From NCBI GenBank assembly GCA_950295325.1, contig OX485807.1, positions 47,768,440 to 47,832,439 on the forward strand: a stretch of 64,000 bases of DNA. Reading direction: 5' to 3'. A model generated the notes under the pieces. The model ran no database searches and was not told the DNA's origin. It saw nothing but the letters and a program-made list of their open reading frames with translations. Positions 45,111 to 56,446 of this stretch are shown here, one piece after another. The position numbers were made by a program, and so were the translations under genes. This DNA comes from Polytrichum commune (lineage: Eukaryota; Streptophyta; Polytrichopsida; Polytrichales; Polytrichaceae). Position 1 is the stretch's first letter. The number at the start of each line of letters is the position of its first letter.

Positions 45111-46494
45111 ATAATACATGCGTTATCTTTTCTTTCTTTTCTAGGTGTCCAAATTATTGTTATGTTGGAATTAGGCACATCTACCTTAGTACCACATCGA
45201 TTGAACTTTGCAGGCAAGTTATCAACATTGTTATTGGGACCTTGGGACAAATTTCTTGGAAAGAAATGACCAGAGGAAGACTCTTATACCACGTCTTATA
45301 CACAATCATGTTGGGTGCACAAACTTCACTTGAACTTAAACTTAGACGTTTAACACACATACACCAAGCACTAACATCAATGGGTGTTAATCTGGCAACT
45401 TTCATTTGGAGGATCTAGTAGCCCCTTTATAGTGCATTTGAGTCCACGTTCAAGACCGTTCTTCACATTTCTATGAGTCCCGCAATAACAATTCATTTTG
45501 TACACTACACAAAGCTCTGCATTGAAAGGAATTGAAGCTAGGATTTCATTTGATCAAAGAATAGTTGACACTCTTATAAAAAAATAAAATAAAGAAGATT
45601 ATCTTCATGTAAGATATTAATGTAATTCTCTTTTATTCATGTAAGATATTGGTCATAAATCTCAAAAGAACATTTGAGGGGCAAAAACCATGGTCTTGGA
45701 CCCACCCAAATATATATATATAAATTATTTGAGATGTATTTTGATTTCGATTTATCCCATTTGAAAAAGAAATGGAAAAGAAATGTTGTTTTGATGCGAT
45801 GTAAATTGAGCTTGTTCTCTTGTACGTGGTCCTAGGGGTGAGCCAATGGGACACCTATAGGTTTAGTGCCTACACCCATTAGGGGCCAATTCCCACTTAA
45901 GATGCTTTTATTCAATGTAACAACTAATCTTAAGCATTTTTTCAAAATCCATAAATTATGAAAAGAATCGGGAAAAATTTGAATAATAAGAATATTGCAT
46001 CATGAAATATAAATCAATGTAAAAAACAACAATTTCATGCCCACACCAACATGATTATGAAAATCATGTTTTTTCTGCTCTATTGAGAATCAGATTAAGG
46101 GATATGGAAAAGAGAGGTGGTCAAGTCCCCATCCTCAAACTTCAACTATCCTCTACAATTGTGTCAACCATCTTTTATTTATGGGGGAAAATTAGCACAC
46201 ACTTCATTGGTCAAGATCATGCTCAATATAAATTTGTGAACATTAGTTTGCGGCACTCAAAGTGTTGAACCAGACCTCACTCTACAATGATTCATTTCAA
46301 ATGAGTCCCATTCAATTCATTTGGGGTCTTTGAAGCCAACTTCTAAATATGTAACATAAGACGATGTAAGACTTATGTTATTTTGTAAATTTTTTTTTTT
46401 TTTTGAATAAGAGCATTTTTCAACATTCAACCTTCCTTAAACAAATTGTAGCGAAGTTTCTCCACAAGCTTGAGTGTGATTCACAAGTTTTGTA
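45111..46494. other. Intergenic stretch, no gene seen
   Basis: Short frames only. The LRR exon interrupted at 40140 does not resume here. Confidence 0.4.
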
Positions 46495-46586
46495 CTAGCT
46501 AGTTTTGGGGATTGGATAACATTCAACTGGGTCACAAATCCTAGCTAGTTTTGGGGATTGGATAACATTCAACTGGGTCACAAATC
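46495..46586. repeat. Exact 46-bp tandem duplication
   Basis: CTAGCTAGTTTTGGGGATTG.. (46 bp) at 46495-46540 is repeated without change at 46541-46586. Confidence 0.95.
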
Positions 46587-46988
46587 CAAGCAAGAGTGGG
46601 ATGTCCACCAAGATATGCTAATCTAACTACTTGATCTCAATTATTGTTTTTCTCATTCTCATTCTCATTTGAGTGACAGTAGCAATAGTCTTGACAACAT
46701 TTTCATTAGTGTTGGCAATGTTAAAATCAAATTGGGTTTACTTGGAGAGAGACTTGATCAACATGTGAAATTGGTTGTCAAAGAAGAATTTTCTTTATTT
46801 AATTTTAGGTTAGGCTATTCTTTTTATGACTTATAAAACAACCAAGAATTGTATGTGTTGATCTCTAGAAGTGGACTTTGGATAGAAGTACACAATCTCT
46901 TGTATTTATGTGACCACAACTCAAAGAAGTGGGTGTCTAGCCCTGGTTGCCAAATTTCACCACTCATTTATAAGAAAATATCCTCCTT
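46587..46988. other. Intergenic stretch, no gene seen
   Basis: Nothing recognised. Confidence 0.4.
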
Positions 46989-47219
46989 ACTACACTAGAT
47001 ATGATATTTAGTGTGACTTACTATTTGGAGTTACACAATGCTATTCTTTTCTCCCTATTCATGTAGATTTTTACCAGGTAAAAATGTTAATGTCCTATAA
47101 CATCCAAACAACCAATTTGACCTTTGTTAGCTAAAAATTGAGATATACAATAAACAATTAAAGCATTGCGTGATTCCAAGTAGTAGGTGACACTAAATAC
47201 AACAATATTTAGTGTTGTA
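46989..47219. mobile_element. Family D element D4 (short)
   Basis: The left end ACTACACTAGATATGATATT + TAGTGTGAC is inverted on the right (GTGACACTAAATACAACAAT + ATTTAGTGT). About 231 bp. A separate right-end remnant (AATATTTAGTGTAGT) lies at about 47841-47856. Confidence 0.55.
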
Positions 47220-47387
47220 TGTTGTTTTTGAGCAACTCAATAAGTATAATATTCATGGCAACATGTGGAGATGCACCTCTTAATTAGTATCCATATCCTT
47301 AATTATCTTAATTAAACTAGACTGGTCGGAATCAGAACAACTCCAAAGTAAGCTTCCTACCGTTTCACACAGCTCCTATTCACGACG

Positions 47388-47388
<1 letters not shown>

Positions 47389-47426
<38 letters not shown>
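47389..47426. repeat. (CTA)n microsatellite
   Basis: About 13 ACT/CTA units, with a shorter interrupted run just after. A related (TTATTC)n tract lies at 47521-47563. Confidence 0.95.
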
Positions 47427-47428
<2 letters not shown>

Positions 47429-47602
47429 GCTACTACTACGCAGCTATGATGACTTATTTAGGTCGGTGAACTCCCCGCGGCCCTCAAGTCAAGTCATTCA
47501 ATCATGTCATTCAAAGAATGATATTCTTATTCTTATTCTTATTCTTATTATTCTTATTATTATCAGTTTTTGCAACTTTGGATTCATGGTTGGGGAAAGT
47601 GT

Positions 47603-47640
47603 AAATTTTTATTTTTATTTAAAATAAAAATAAAAATTAA
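47603..47640. repeat. AT-only near-perfect palindrome
   Basis: AAATTTTTATTTTTATTT directly followed by AAAATAAAAATAAAAATT; a 38-bp palindrome with no loop that could extrude as a cruciform. Confidence 0.85.
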
Positions 47641-47893
47641 TGTGACAGACTGAGTGTCCCAGGCATCTCAGGTCCTGTTCAGCGCTGAGTACGATGTCAG
47701 CAAGTTGCAAGGATCCTTGCAACTCTTGTTGATCTTTGTTGGAGAAACTCTTGGGCCCGGCGGTGACTTTAGGTGCACGAAACGCAGATGCTGGCCAGAT
47801 GCCCAGTGACCGGCTCTCCGGAGGATCCCCGGAAGACTTAATATTTAGTGTAGTCTGTTGTTTTATTGCAGCTCAATAAGTATAATATTCAGG

Positions 47894-50792
47894 AAGATGC
47901 CCGGAAGATGGGCAAAGCGTGTTGACACTGCTGCTGATGAAGCCAAGCGGTGTGTTCCCCTTCGGGCTCTCGCTGAAAGCCTCCTCCACACCCAGCTCTG
48001 CACACACTTCACCGTCTCTGTGGCTCCCTTGCTGCCATTCTCGTTGTCTGCTCATTGTTACTTTGTCAACCAAGCTCCTTCAACTTCCTCGCAGGCGAAG
48101 CAATCCTTTCTGCAACGTGCGCCATAGCCGACCAGTCGACGGGAACGCCATAGTTCTCACTTTGCTTCACCTGCACAGTTTGTTTCAGATCCATGGGGAG
48201 GCTGTGTGCGGAGCAGTGGAATTGTTTGAGGGTTGGGTGTCGGTGGTGTCCGGAGCTTTGAGGTTTGTGAAGGCCGCAGGAGTTGTGAGGAAGTAGCTTG
48301 GGCAATGTGTGTGGAGTTGTCATGCCATGTCGTGTGTGGCTAGCTCGTGCCTAAGGCGACCTTCATTCCTTATGGACTAGTGCACCACAATTATTGCGAC
48401 GTTCTGTCAAGGCGGACAAGAAAAGGATAGCACCACTGTAGTGGACGTGTTGGCTTACAACTTTCTCTATTCTGGTCAGCTGGAGTGTAATATACAACGA
48501 CGAGATTTCTCAAGAGCTTCGACGATCCCTTTTGTGAGTTGTTATGTAGCTCTTGAATCCATGTACTTGTAGACTTTTGAGAATCAAATCACATACTTAC
48601 TTCGAAGGTCGTCTTTGTCTTTGTCCACCACGGAAGGAGACATTTTAGTGACCTTCAAAACGAAAAGGAAATTTTCACAGGCTAGAATACACTTGAGTTG
48701 TCCTTCGACTCAACTCAACTTATGCTGAGAGTTGGTTGTTTTGAATACAACACCTTCCAGCTTCGAAAAGTATAACCTGAAATCCTTTTGTTTGAGGAAA
48801 CGAAGGGTACTATATGTCACAAATCAAACTTAGTTCCTAATGGAAGTGGTTTAAGTTAGTAAGGAAGTCGGGTTGCTTCATTTTGGCCTCAACTCTCTTC
48901 GCTTATGTTGGTTGTTTTGTGATCATGTACAACTCTTTTCGAAGGCAGATACAATTACTATCGGTAACAATTTGAGAAATTATATCGAAACGGTGGTTCA
49001 TGTGGAGGAATGTATAGAGCCATCCAGGTTATCCATCCAAGGAAATATGGACAACATTTGTATATATTATTCGACTTGTGTAGCTTTGGAGGACTGCAGA
49101 AGTTTATGGTTGGATGATGTGGTATAAGGTTAAATTGTCTGATGGGAGGGTGGACGTGTCAATTGTGATGCTAGGGATTGCAAAATTTTGGAGTTGCCAG
49201 AAACTTGGAACGTACTATGATTTTGTGCAATTAAAGTTGACGATTTGGTGACCGGGTAGTCTAAGTTTAGACTGAAATTAAGAAACGAATATACCACAAT
49301 TTTTTATACTTCCAAGGCAGACAAATTAAGGACAGCATGTCCTTTGGTGGTAGTGGGAAGTGTTTGCATACACGTGGAGGTAAGTGGACTTCTGCTCCAA
49401 CACATCCACCAAGCGGTACTTCTTCTTCTTGAACTCTTTCTTCTTCTCCGAGCACCACACGCCCCAGACGGTCATCTTTGAACCAGGCTTCTGCATTGGC
49501 TTCGCTCTTTTATCACCACGGGTATGTTCTCATAACTCATGAATTTTTGTTTGTGCTTACGTGTTTTGTTTCGTCTTATACACCGCTTGCACACCTTGAA
49601 CAGTGGACGTTTCAAAAAAATAGGCTCGTGTGTATGAGTGCCAACGATCCCAAACGTCTAACGTTCGGATAAAGTGTTCTAGTAGAAAGTCATGACTCAC
49701 ACACGAGGACATGAGCAACTAGAAAATTTGTCACCAATCGCAAGCCATGATTTTTGTCAAGGAAAATAGCTTGGTCATTTGCGTTATTCTGTTTTGAGAG
49801 TCGTGGAACGAGTTAAAACATTCAATGACCATGATCTTCGTCGACTGACGTTGGTGGTGTATTAGTTGTGAATGGGGAGTTTGTGGGCACGTGTCAAGAG
49901 TTAGGAGGGTCTTTCTAGTCCTGGGCTTAACTTAGTATCACAGGGAGGAGTTGGTTCTAAGTTTCTCCATGTGGTGTTTCACTTGTGTTTCACTGCATTT
50001 GACAGACTCCAGATAGAGAGCGAAATGTTTCTCTAAATTCTCGAAGTGGAGAAATGATTAAATCCGTATGTCAAGGGTGTTGTCGGTATCAAGTCCGAGA
50101 TTGTGAGTACCTTGATGTGGTGTTTTGGAAGGTGGTCTCAACCCTTCTCCCTCTGCCCTTAGAATGGTTGCGAGGTTATGTTTGAAGGCTCTTGCTAGGT
50201 TTCTTAGGGTTTCTTAACATATACAAGGTTTGAAAGGCAGGTCAATCAAACGAGGTATGTACAATGATATACGATGATGTACGAGTCTTCAATACTACTG
50301 AGGCATCCATATGTCTCACTCATTATCTAGATCAAGAGTAACGTCTTGCTCACAAAGTAACGTCTAGGTGGCATTTATCCTTAAACTTCAAGTTTCCATT
50401 ATACGGTTAATATGTATACAATACAAAGAGTGATTTTGAAGGCGTCAACAAGCATGTATTAGGATCGAATGGACAAAGGTTTGCAATCTTTGTCATAGCA
50501 GATGCAATGAGGAGCCCGCATCAAAGTTGTTAAGCTGGCATTTAGTATGTCAACTTTTGTTGAAGATTGTAATGTATGAGGAACTCAAGCTTGTTGGCAA
50601 CATTCATAAATATTAGCATCATTTGCATGTCTTTCACATAATTTGCATTGGTTACATGATTATGATGATTATATAACATTCCCCATAGGTTGAATGATGA
50701 CGGGAAAATAATAAAAATTGCACATTTGCATCATTGTATATTGATTTTGTGCAATCCATTTCAATGCAGAATTTGCCCAGTGTCATGGAGCT
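47894..50792. other. Region upstream of the TNL, no gene assigned
   Basis: 47900-48330 is GC-richer and C/T-rich. It allows a 125-codon frame (47919-48296) and an antisense 85-codon frame (48066-48323), neither with a motif. 48873-49127 and 49267-49458 are likewise unassigned. Leader exons or a promoter of the TNL could lie here, but no signal is clear. Confidence 0.35.
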
Positions 50793-50853
50793 ATGGCGAA
50801 TGAGGCTAGTTGCTCCCACCATTCACCTATGACGATGGAAGCCACAAGGGAGA
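50793..50853 (+). CDS. TNL exon 1 (short leader exon)
   Basis: ATGGCGAATGAGGCTAGTTG starts a 20-codon exon (MANEASCSHHSPMTMEATRE) ending in GAGA|GTAAGA at 50853/50854. The split codon (A + AT) joins it to exon 2, giving ..ENKFEKYDVF. The upstream ATG at 50785 is out of frame and soon closed, which favours this start. Alternative in-frame Met codons follow at residues 13 and 15. Confidence 0.65.
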
Positions 50854-51021
50854 GTAAGATCCAGTTTGGAGCGAGGCGTTTTGATTTGTTTAGAAATTTT
50901 TCTTGTGTGGTATATTAGTTTATCGTATGTCGATGGAGGAGGTTTTGATAACAAATACTATAGTTTAGAAAGTTAGACATTGCGGAGATTTGTACCAACC
51001 AATCACCTTGTTGATGTGCAG

Positions 51022-51477
51022 ATAAATTTGAAAAGTATGATGTTTTTTTAAGCCATAGAGGCCCAGACACAAAGACAAAGTTTGTGGGGTTTTTGTATGA
51101 GGACCTCAAAAGACAAGGGTTGCAACCATACCTAGATTGCAAATCTATTTGTATTGGTGAAGAGTGTTGGAATTCTATTGAGGATGGAATCAAGAATACT
51201 CCGATAGCTGTGGTGGTCTTTTCAGAGAGATATGCAGAGTCCGAGTGGTGTTTGAGGAACTACATGTCATGTTGGAGGCTCATTCGTGCAAGAAGATTCT
51301 TCCAATATTCTACAATGTGACGCCTTGGGATTTGCGTAATCCAGAAAGAGGTCAATTCAAAGATGGATTCGAGAAGTTGAAAAAGAAATTCCACTCAAAT
51401 CTTATTGATCAATGGAAAGCAGATTTGGAAGTAGCTTCTAAACTTATGGGTTGGGAGCACTGCGATAAATCGACAAG
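51022..51477 (+). pseudogene. TNL exon 2: TIR domain with 1-bp deletion
   Basis: TIR motifs in order are YDVFLSHRGPDTK (TIR-1), LKRQGLQPYLD, GEECWNSIEDGI, and AVVVFSERYAESEWCL. The frame then changes: 51252-51256 reads TTGAG where LxE requires one more base, and homology continues in the next frame as ELHVMLEAHS, KKILPIFYNVTPWDLR, PERGQFKDGF and KWADLE-like KADLEVASKLMGWEH. The lost base sits directly before the GAA (51257-51259) that would encode the TIR NADase catalytic Glu of the WCLxEL motif. Unshifted reading ends at a stop at 51318-51320, leaving a TIR stub. The splice donor is AAG|GTACTA at 51478. Confidence 0.85.
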
Positions 51478-51658
51478 GTACTATATCTCAATAATATATC
51501 GTGTTGTGAAATGGTCTAGATGGTTAAACTACATCATTCTTGACACTAGACCTAGAATACTATCGTATGTGCATGTATTGCGTTATTAGAAGTATTAGAT
51601 GTTAACTCTACATTATGCTTATCCCAAACTAAATTTTATTATAATTTGTTGTTTGCAG

Positions 51659-52767
51659 AAGCTTGGAAGTGGATTTGGTGGCGAAGGTTGTCAAAATTGG
51701 CAAACAAGTCATTGCCTTTGGATGTGGGTGAACATGTGGCTGGTGTGAAACAAGTTGCCGACAAGCTAATTCAACGCCAAGTCTTGGAGAAGGGAGTTTT
51801 TGCGTTGGGTTTGTGGGGAATGGGTGGAATCGGAAAGTCGACTTTGGCAAAAGAGTTATATAACCAATTGTGCAAAAGATTCGAAGCAAGTTGTTATGTT
51901 GAGGATGTAACAGACAAGATAATGCAAGGTCATGGAGTGGTGGAGATTCAAAAGCGGTTGTTGAAGGATCTTTGTATAAATCCGATGGATAATGATAACA
52001 AATCGGAGTTGAAACCTATTCTTGAGGAAAGGTTAAGCAAGAAAAAAATTCTTGTGGTCTTAGATGATGTTTCTAACGTTGAGATGTTGAATTACATGAT
52101 GACACGCAAGATGTTAAAAGAAGGTAGCGTATGCATTGTGACATCACGCGACATGCGTGTGTTTGAAGCTTCGAACATATTTGAACTCAACAAGCAAGAG
52201 GTTTACGTTCATGAGGTCAAAATGTTGAACAATGAAGATTCGAAACCTGTGTTTACATCTTTTGCCTTTGCAAGGGATTGTGAAATGAGACCGAAATATG
52301 AAGAGTTGGTGACAGAGATCAGTAAGCTATGTTATGGAGTTCCATTGGTCTTGAAAGTTTGCGGAGCTCTCTTGAGGCGAGAGGTGAATTTGGATGTGTG
52401 GAAGGATGTCAAGAGGAAGTTGAATTCCGGTGGGATTTTGGATGATAAGCATATCTTGAATTGTCTTCGAATCAGCTATGATTCTCTCACAGAAAAAGAG
52501 AAAAAGATGTTTTTGGATATTGCATGTGCTTTACTTGGAGAATCAGAAGATATGGGTATGTGCATTTGGGGATCACAAGAATGGGAGCCTAGCTTGGGCC
52601 TCCGGAATCTTAAAAAGAAGGCACTCATTTCAGTGGATGGAAGAGGTCGCTTTACAATGCATGACCACTTAAGGGACATGGGACGCGAAATTGAAAGACT
52701 TGAAGCGGGGGATAGTACACGCCGCTTATGGATGCCTAAGTCCTTATCATTATTGAAGGAGAGAAAG
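51659..52767 (+). CDS. TNL exon 3: NB-ARC domain
   Basis: The acceptor TTTGCAG ends at 51658. The first ~50 bases read RSLEVDLVAKVVKIGKQVIA in the exon 2 phase, a plausible linker. From about 51715 the true frame is ..LPLDVGEHVAGVKQVADKLI.., one shift away. The NB-ARC motifs are then all present: P-loop GMGGIGKST (51817-51843), kinase 2 ILVVLDDV (about 52048-52071), RNBS-B VCIVTSRD, GLPL-type YGVPLVLKVCG (about 52333), RNBS-D MFLDIACALL (about 52507) and MHD (52657-52665). ATP/ADP binding would therefore be intact if translated. The donor AAAG|GTACAC at 52768 is in phase 0 with exon 4. Confidence 0.85.
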
Positions 52768-54084
52768 GTACACATTTTCAATGCATAAGGTTTTTGATGT
52801 ACATGTGAGCCATGGATTATTGACAACTCAATATTTGAACAACTAAATATATGAGCTTGATTGTGAAACTATCTAACATCATTGGTTGTGAGCCATTGAA
52901 ATCTATTCAACTTGACAAACACTTCAAAATCTTCATGACCTCTTTTAAGCAAAAAAACCAAAGACGACGCCAAGCAAAGGTTGGTGTGAATCCAACATAA
53001 TTGATGGATGCTTCATCTTTGAGCTAGGGGGTGGACTCTTTGTACCATGTACAAACTAACGTGAGTGTAAGAAGAGTTATTATTTGAGGCATTATCGTAC
53101 ATGGTATACATATGGGAGAGGTATTATTTATCTTTGGTGTGTACATTTGGAAAAGCTAATATCAATAAATGTGAAGTAAAGGTGGATGTACAAGAGGGGG
53201 CCCTATGGTTTAAAGAACAAAATTGACAATAGATTGGTTAGTTTCATCCATTTCACATTCTCATCCATTGTTGTCATATGGTAATTGTCCGCAATAATTA
53301 CCATGTCCATTCTTGTTGGGGTTTGCATTTGGGTTCCAGGTTTTACAAATTGAAGGCTCTTGGAGAGCTCATGGGCTCCCTTGAATTTTGCTCTTTGGAT
53401 TGTGCGTAAATTATTATGTTGAGTTACATGCTATGCATGAAAACATGTTTAGTGACTTTCTCATTGAAAATCAAAAGTGGACTTTATATGTGATAAAGTC
53501 CTATAACGTTAATGATTTGTTATATTGTATATATAGTGGAGGCATTTGTAACATTAAATTCAAATTCTTAGTATGAATACACGAGTCCATTTTCTAGCAT
53601 GCCAATAGTACGTATACAATTATTTTTCTCTATAAACTTGTCGTATATAAGGGGTTTAATATCATAGTGACCCACGTACATCATTTAGGTTTCAATTAAG
53701 AGTCCACATGTGGGGATCTTTGATCACAGCCGCAAGCTCATATGTGAACCATAAACGGCTTTGTAGAGCATGGCTATTGGACAAGTGTTATTGCATCTTG
53801 TCAAAGGTAGTCCCTTTTGGTGAAAGCCAAAAAGCAATAAAGGCCCATATGAAGATTAAAACCTTGGCCTAAACATGCATCCATTTGTGTTGTGACAGGG
53901 GGGGGGGCTACCTAGATCTTAGAAATGAAGTTGAACTTCCAATGCAAGAAAATTGATGGTAATCGTATATTAGAGTTAAATAATACATGTCAATAGCGAT
54001 TTATGTTTATCTAAGTTTTATGCTAGGTAGAATAATTATTTAACGTCAAACTAAAATATATGTGACATGGATGGTTGTGTGCAG

Positions 54085-55674
54085 GCATTGCGTCATTCTC
54101 TTCAAACTTTGGTTCTCACGCATTCAGAACCACACATGAAGGATGCCCTTTCCGAGATGAAGGAATTACGAATATTGATATGTGATGGCACCGTCAATTT
54201 GATTTCAATACCACAAAATTTGCTTTGCCTCCGTTATGCCAATAAAGATTTTTCGATTGAGGGTCCTTTCAGACGGACTATTCTAGGAGTACCCAAAAAT
54301 AATCAATTGGCATTTTTGAATCGGTTGGACATTGAACGTACATATGGCTTTTGGAAAAGCTTTGAGAGAAAAACTCTAAGTTTTCTCAATGGAAAGGCCA
54401 TATCAGGCTTTACTGCAAAGCATTACAACTTGCGATACTTGGACCTTGTTGGGTGTGATTCATTACGGTCTTGCCCTGGTGTGGGTGACTTATTTGCCTT
54501 GGAGCAACTTTCTTTTGACTATTATACGGAACTTAAAGAGTTGCCCAACCTACAACAACTCACACGTTTACGGAAGTTGAACATTTGTTCTTGTGCTTCA
54601 ATCGTAGCGGTGCCGGGGTTAGGCAACTTAGTGGCCTTGGAGGAACTTTCTTTTGACTGTTGTTCGAACCTTAAAGAGTTGCCCAACCTACAACAGCTCA
54701 CACGTTTACGGAAGTTGAACATTAAGAACTGTTATTCAATTGTAGCGGTGCCGGGGTTAGGCAACTTAGTGGCCTTGGTGGAGTTTGAAGCCTTATCTTG
54801 CGATAGCTTTGTTGCGTTGCCAAACATGCACAAGCTCACAAACTTACAAAGATTGGATTTGAGTTACTCCTATTCACTTAAAGGAGTTTCAGGCGTAAGT
54901 GAACTAATAGCTTTGCAAACATTAGGGGTTGAGCATCAAGCACTACAAGGTGGCTTTAATCTTCACAAGTTGAACAAATTAGTCACCCTCCGTGTGTGGA
55001 ATTGGAGGGGACCACCAGCTTTTAGCGATGTGGTGAGTTTGGAAGATCTAGAGATATGGGATTCCGGGGAGGGCATTGAAATGATGCCTAACCTCTTGAA
55101 TCTAGCAAGATTACAAAGGGTAGACATAGGGGACTGCAAGTTTAAGGATGTGTCATGTTTGGGCAACTTGATTTCCTTAAGAAGCATATCCATACATGGG
55201 TGCTCTGGCTTGGAGACATTACCTGATATGCACAAGTTGACAAGACTAGTAGAATTGGAAGTGGGATCCTGCCCAAATAATGTGGTATGGGCAGGGGTGA
55301 GCATATCAAAGTCCTCGGACACTCTTTGGGTCGACCAACCTCGAATTGGAAATGGAATGGCGCTACACACTTTCAGACTTGGGGAAGTGGGATGCAGAGA
55401 GCTACCAGATCTGAGTTTGTTCCCGAAATTGAAAGAGTTGACTATTTGGAATTGTCGGAGGTTGGAGAGGTTGATCAGCACTATGCCCATGACTGCGTTG
55501 GAACGGCTTAGAATAGCGCGTTGCCACGAATTGCAAGAAGTGCCCAGTTTGAGTCAGAGTAGACGTTTGAGTTACTGCTCGATTCAGAGTTGTGGGAAAA
55601 TATCTTTGACTATGGATGAGATTATGAAGCTAGAAGCAATGTGTCCTGGGCTGAAAATAGTCTTTGGCTCCTAG
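54085..55674 (+). CDS. TNL exon 4: leucine-rich repeats
   Basis: The acceptor GTGTGCAG ends at 54084, and the exon opens ALRHSLQTLVLTHSEPHMKD, continuing the NB-ARC frame. About 529 residues of LRRs of roughly 23 residues each follow (patterns such as LPNLQQLTRLRKLNI and VPGLGNLVALEELSF), to a TAG at 55672. Two adjacent 138-bp blocks (54496-54633, 54634-54771) are a recent in-frame duplication of two repeats. LRRs usually set effector specificity and autoinhibition. The last third (from about 55306) is the part copied into the Mutator-like elements nearby. There is no post-LRR domain of note; the end ..MKLEAMCPGLKIVFGS matches the captured copies. Confidence 0.9.
   Translation, partial: ALRHSLQTLVLTHSEPHMKDALSEMKELRILICDGTVNLISIPQNLLCLRYANKDFSIEGPFRRTILGVPKNNQLAFLNRLDIERTYGFWKSFERKTLSFLNGKAISGFTAKHYNLRYLDLVGCDSLRSCPGVGDLFALEQLSFDYYTELKELPNLQQLTRLRKLNICSCASIVAVPGLGNLVALEELSFDCCSNLKELPNLQQLTRLRKLNIKNCYSIVAVPGLGNLVALVEFEALSCDSFVALPNMHKLTNLQRLDLSYSYSLKGVSGVSELIALQTLGVEHQALQGGFNLHKLNKLVTLRVWNWRGPPAFSDVVSLEDLEIWDSGEGIEMMPNLLNLARLQRVDIGDCKFKDVSCLGNLISLRSISIHGCSGLETLPDMHKLTRLVELEVGSCPNNVVWAGVSISKSSDTLWVDQPRIGNGMALHTFRLGEVGCRELPDLSLFPKLKELTIWNCRRLERLISTMPMTALERLRIARCHELQEVPSLSQSRRLSYCSIQSCGKISLTMDEIMKLEAMCPGLKIVFGS
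54496..54771 (+). repeat. Tandem 138-bp (46-codon) LRR duplication
   Basis: GCCTTGGAG.AACTTTCTTTTGAC opens each block, at 54496 and 54634, and GCCTTGGTGGAG at 54772 opens the next diverged unit. The blocks are nearly identical and in frame. Confidence 0.9.
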
Positions 55675-56446
55675 CAAGCCATATCGAAGAGGAGGAAAAC
55701 GATTGGCCCAATTGATCGGCCGTTTGACAGTGGTGATCGAAACTTGTAGTTGTAGGCGTGCAATGGGCATGGCTATGTACAAGTGGATGAAAAATGTGAT
55801 TAAAATTGTCCTACTTTCAGAGGCTTTGTCTCATACTCATCCATGTATGGTCTCACAAATGTTCAAAAAAACTGAATTGCAAAGTGCAAAGTAGCATATG
55901 GGCTTCCAACTAGTGCATATAAATATGGTAACCAAAATGTCCTGAGCCATGATATAATGTAGTTCATGCTTTGTAGATGGTTATGAGGTGGAAAAGTAGA
56001 TCATTCAAACATTAAATTATGTCTTTAAACATCATTTGTTGCATAATTTGAATAGCCTTGGATTGGTGTGGAGTATGTAAACTCACTCATCATTGGATGA
56101 AAGGGTTCAAGTTAAAACAAGACCCCTACATGTTTCGGGCCGATAAAATCCAACATGACCTTACTTACGGTCTAATTGGGGGTGTCTCATGTCATTCGTG
56201 AACTAAAAACATCTTTGAAAAGCCTTTTACTATTTATAAAATAATTTGTTCCACTTACACCTTCCTAATGGTCCCATAATTGTATATGGACATGAAAGTT
56301 GTTGACCTTTTTTAATACATCGAACACATGTATGTATACATGTGATTAATATTTGATATCCTTGGCTTCTCCTCCAAAACACTAATGCTTCAAATACGGC
56401 TACTATCCGCAATGGATGTTTGGTCTTTGACCTTTATAGGTGTTAG
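55675..56446 (+). other. TNL 3' flank, source type of captured DNA
   Basis: No gene. The sequence continues to match the captured segment in copy 3 (59596-60382) up to TTTGGTCTTTGACCTT.ATA at about 56446, and then stops. The captured tract therefore runs from within the last exon well past the stop codon. Confidence 0.75.

Larger units (their letters stand above)
47205..47893 (+). repeat. Direct duplication of a family D end plus flank
   Basis: ATATTTAGTGT..GTTGTTTTT..GCAACTCAATAAGTATAAT (47207-47252) recurs in the same orientation at about 47842-47892 (..TTGCAGCTCAATAAGTATAA..). The ~590 bp between the copies holds two microsatellites and an AT palindrome. Confidence 0.65.
50793..55674 (+). 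pseudogene. TIR-NB-ARC-LRR (TNL) immune-receptor gene, frameshifted
   Basis: Full-length TNL layout in four exons: 50793-50853, 51022-51477, 51659-52767 and 54085-55674, with introns of 168, 181 and 1,317 bp. All have GT..AG borders, and phases join cleanly at introns 1 and 3. TNLs are cytoplasmic receptors that detect pathogen effectors; the NB-ARC acts as a nucleotide switch and the TIR makes NAD-derived signals. Two lesions break the protein: a 1-bp deletion at 51255-51257 in the TIR, and a shift at about 51705-51718 in the TIR/NB-ARC linker. NB-ARC and LRR are otherwise open from 51646 to 52767 and through 54085-55674. It could be a recent pseudogene, an allele with assembly errors, or a source of truncated TIR and separate NB-LRR products. 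A local duplicate of intron 3 and the LRR exon lies at 62411-64000. Confidence 0.85.
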
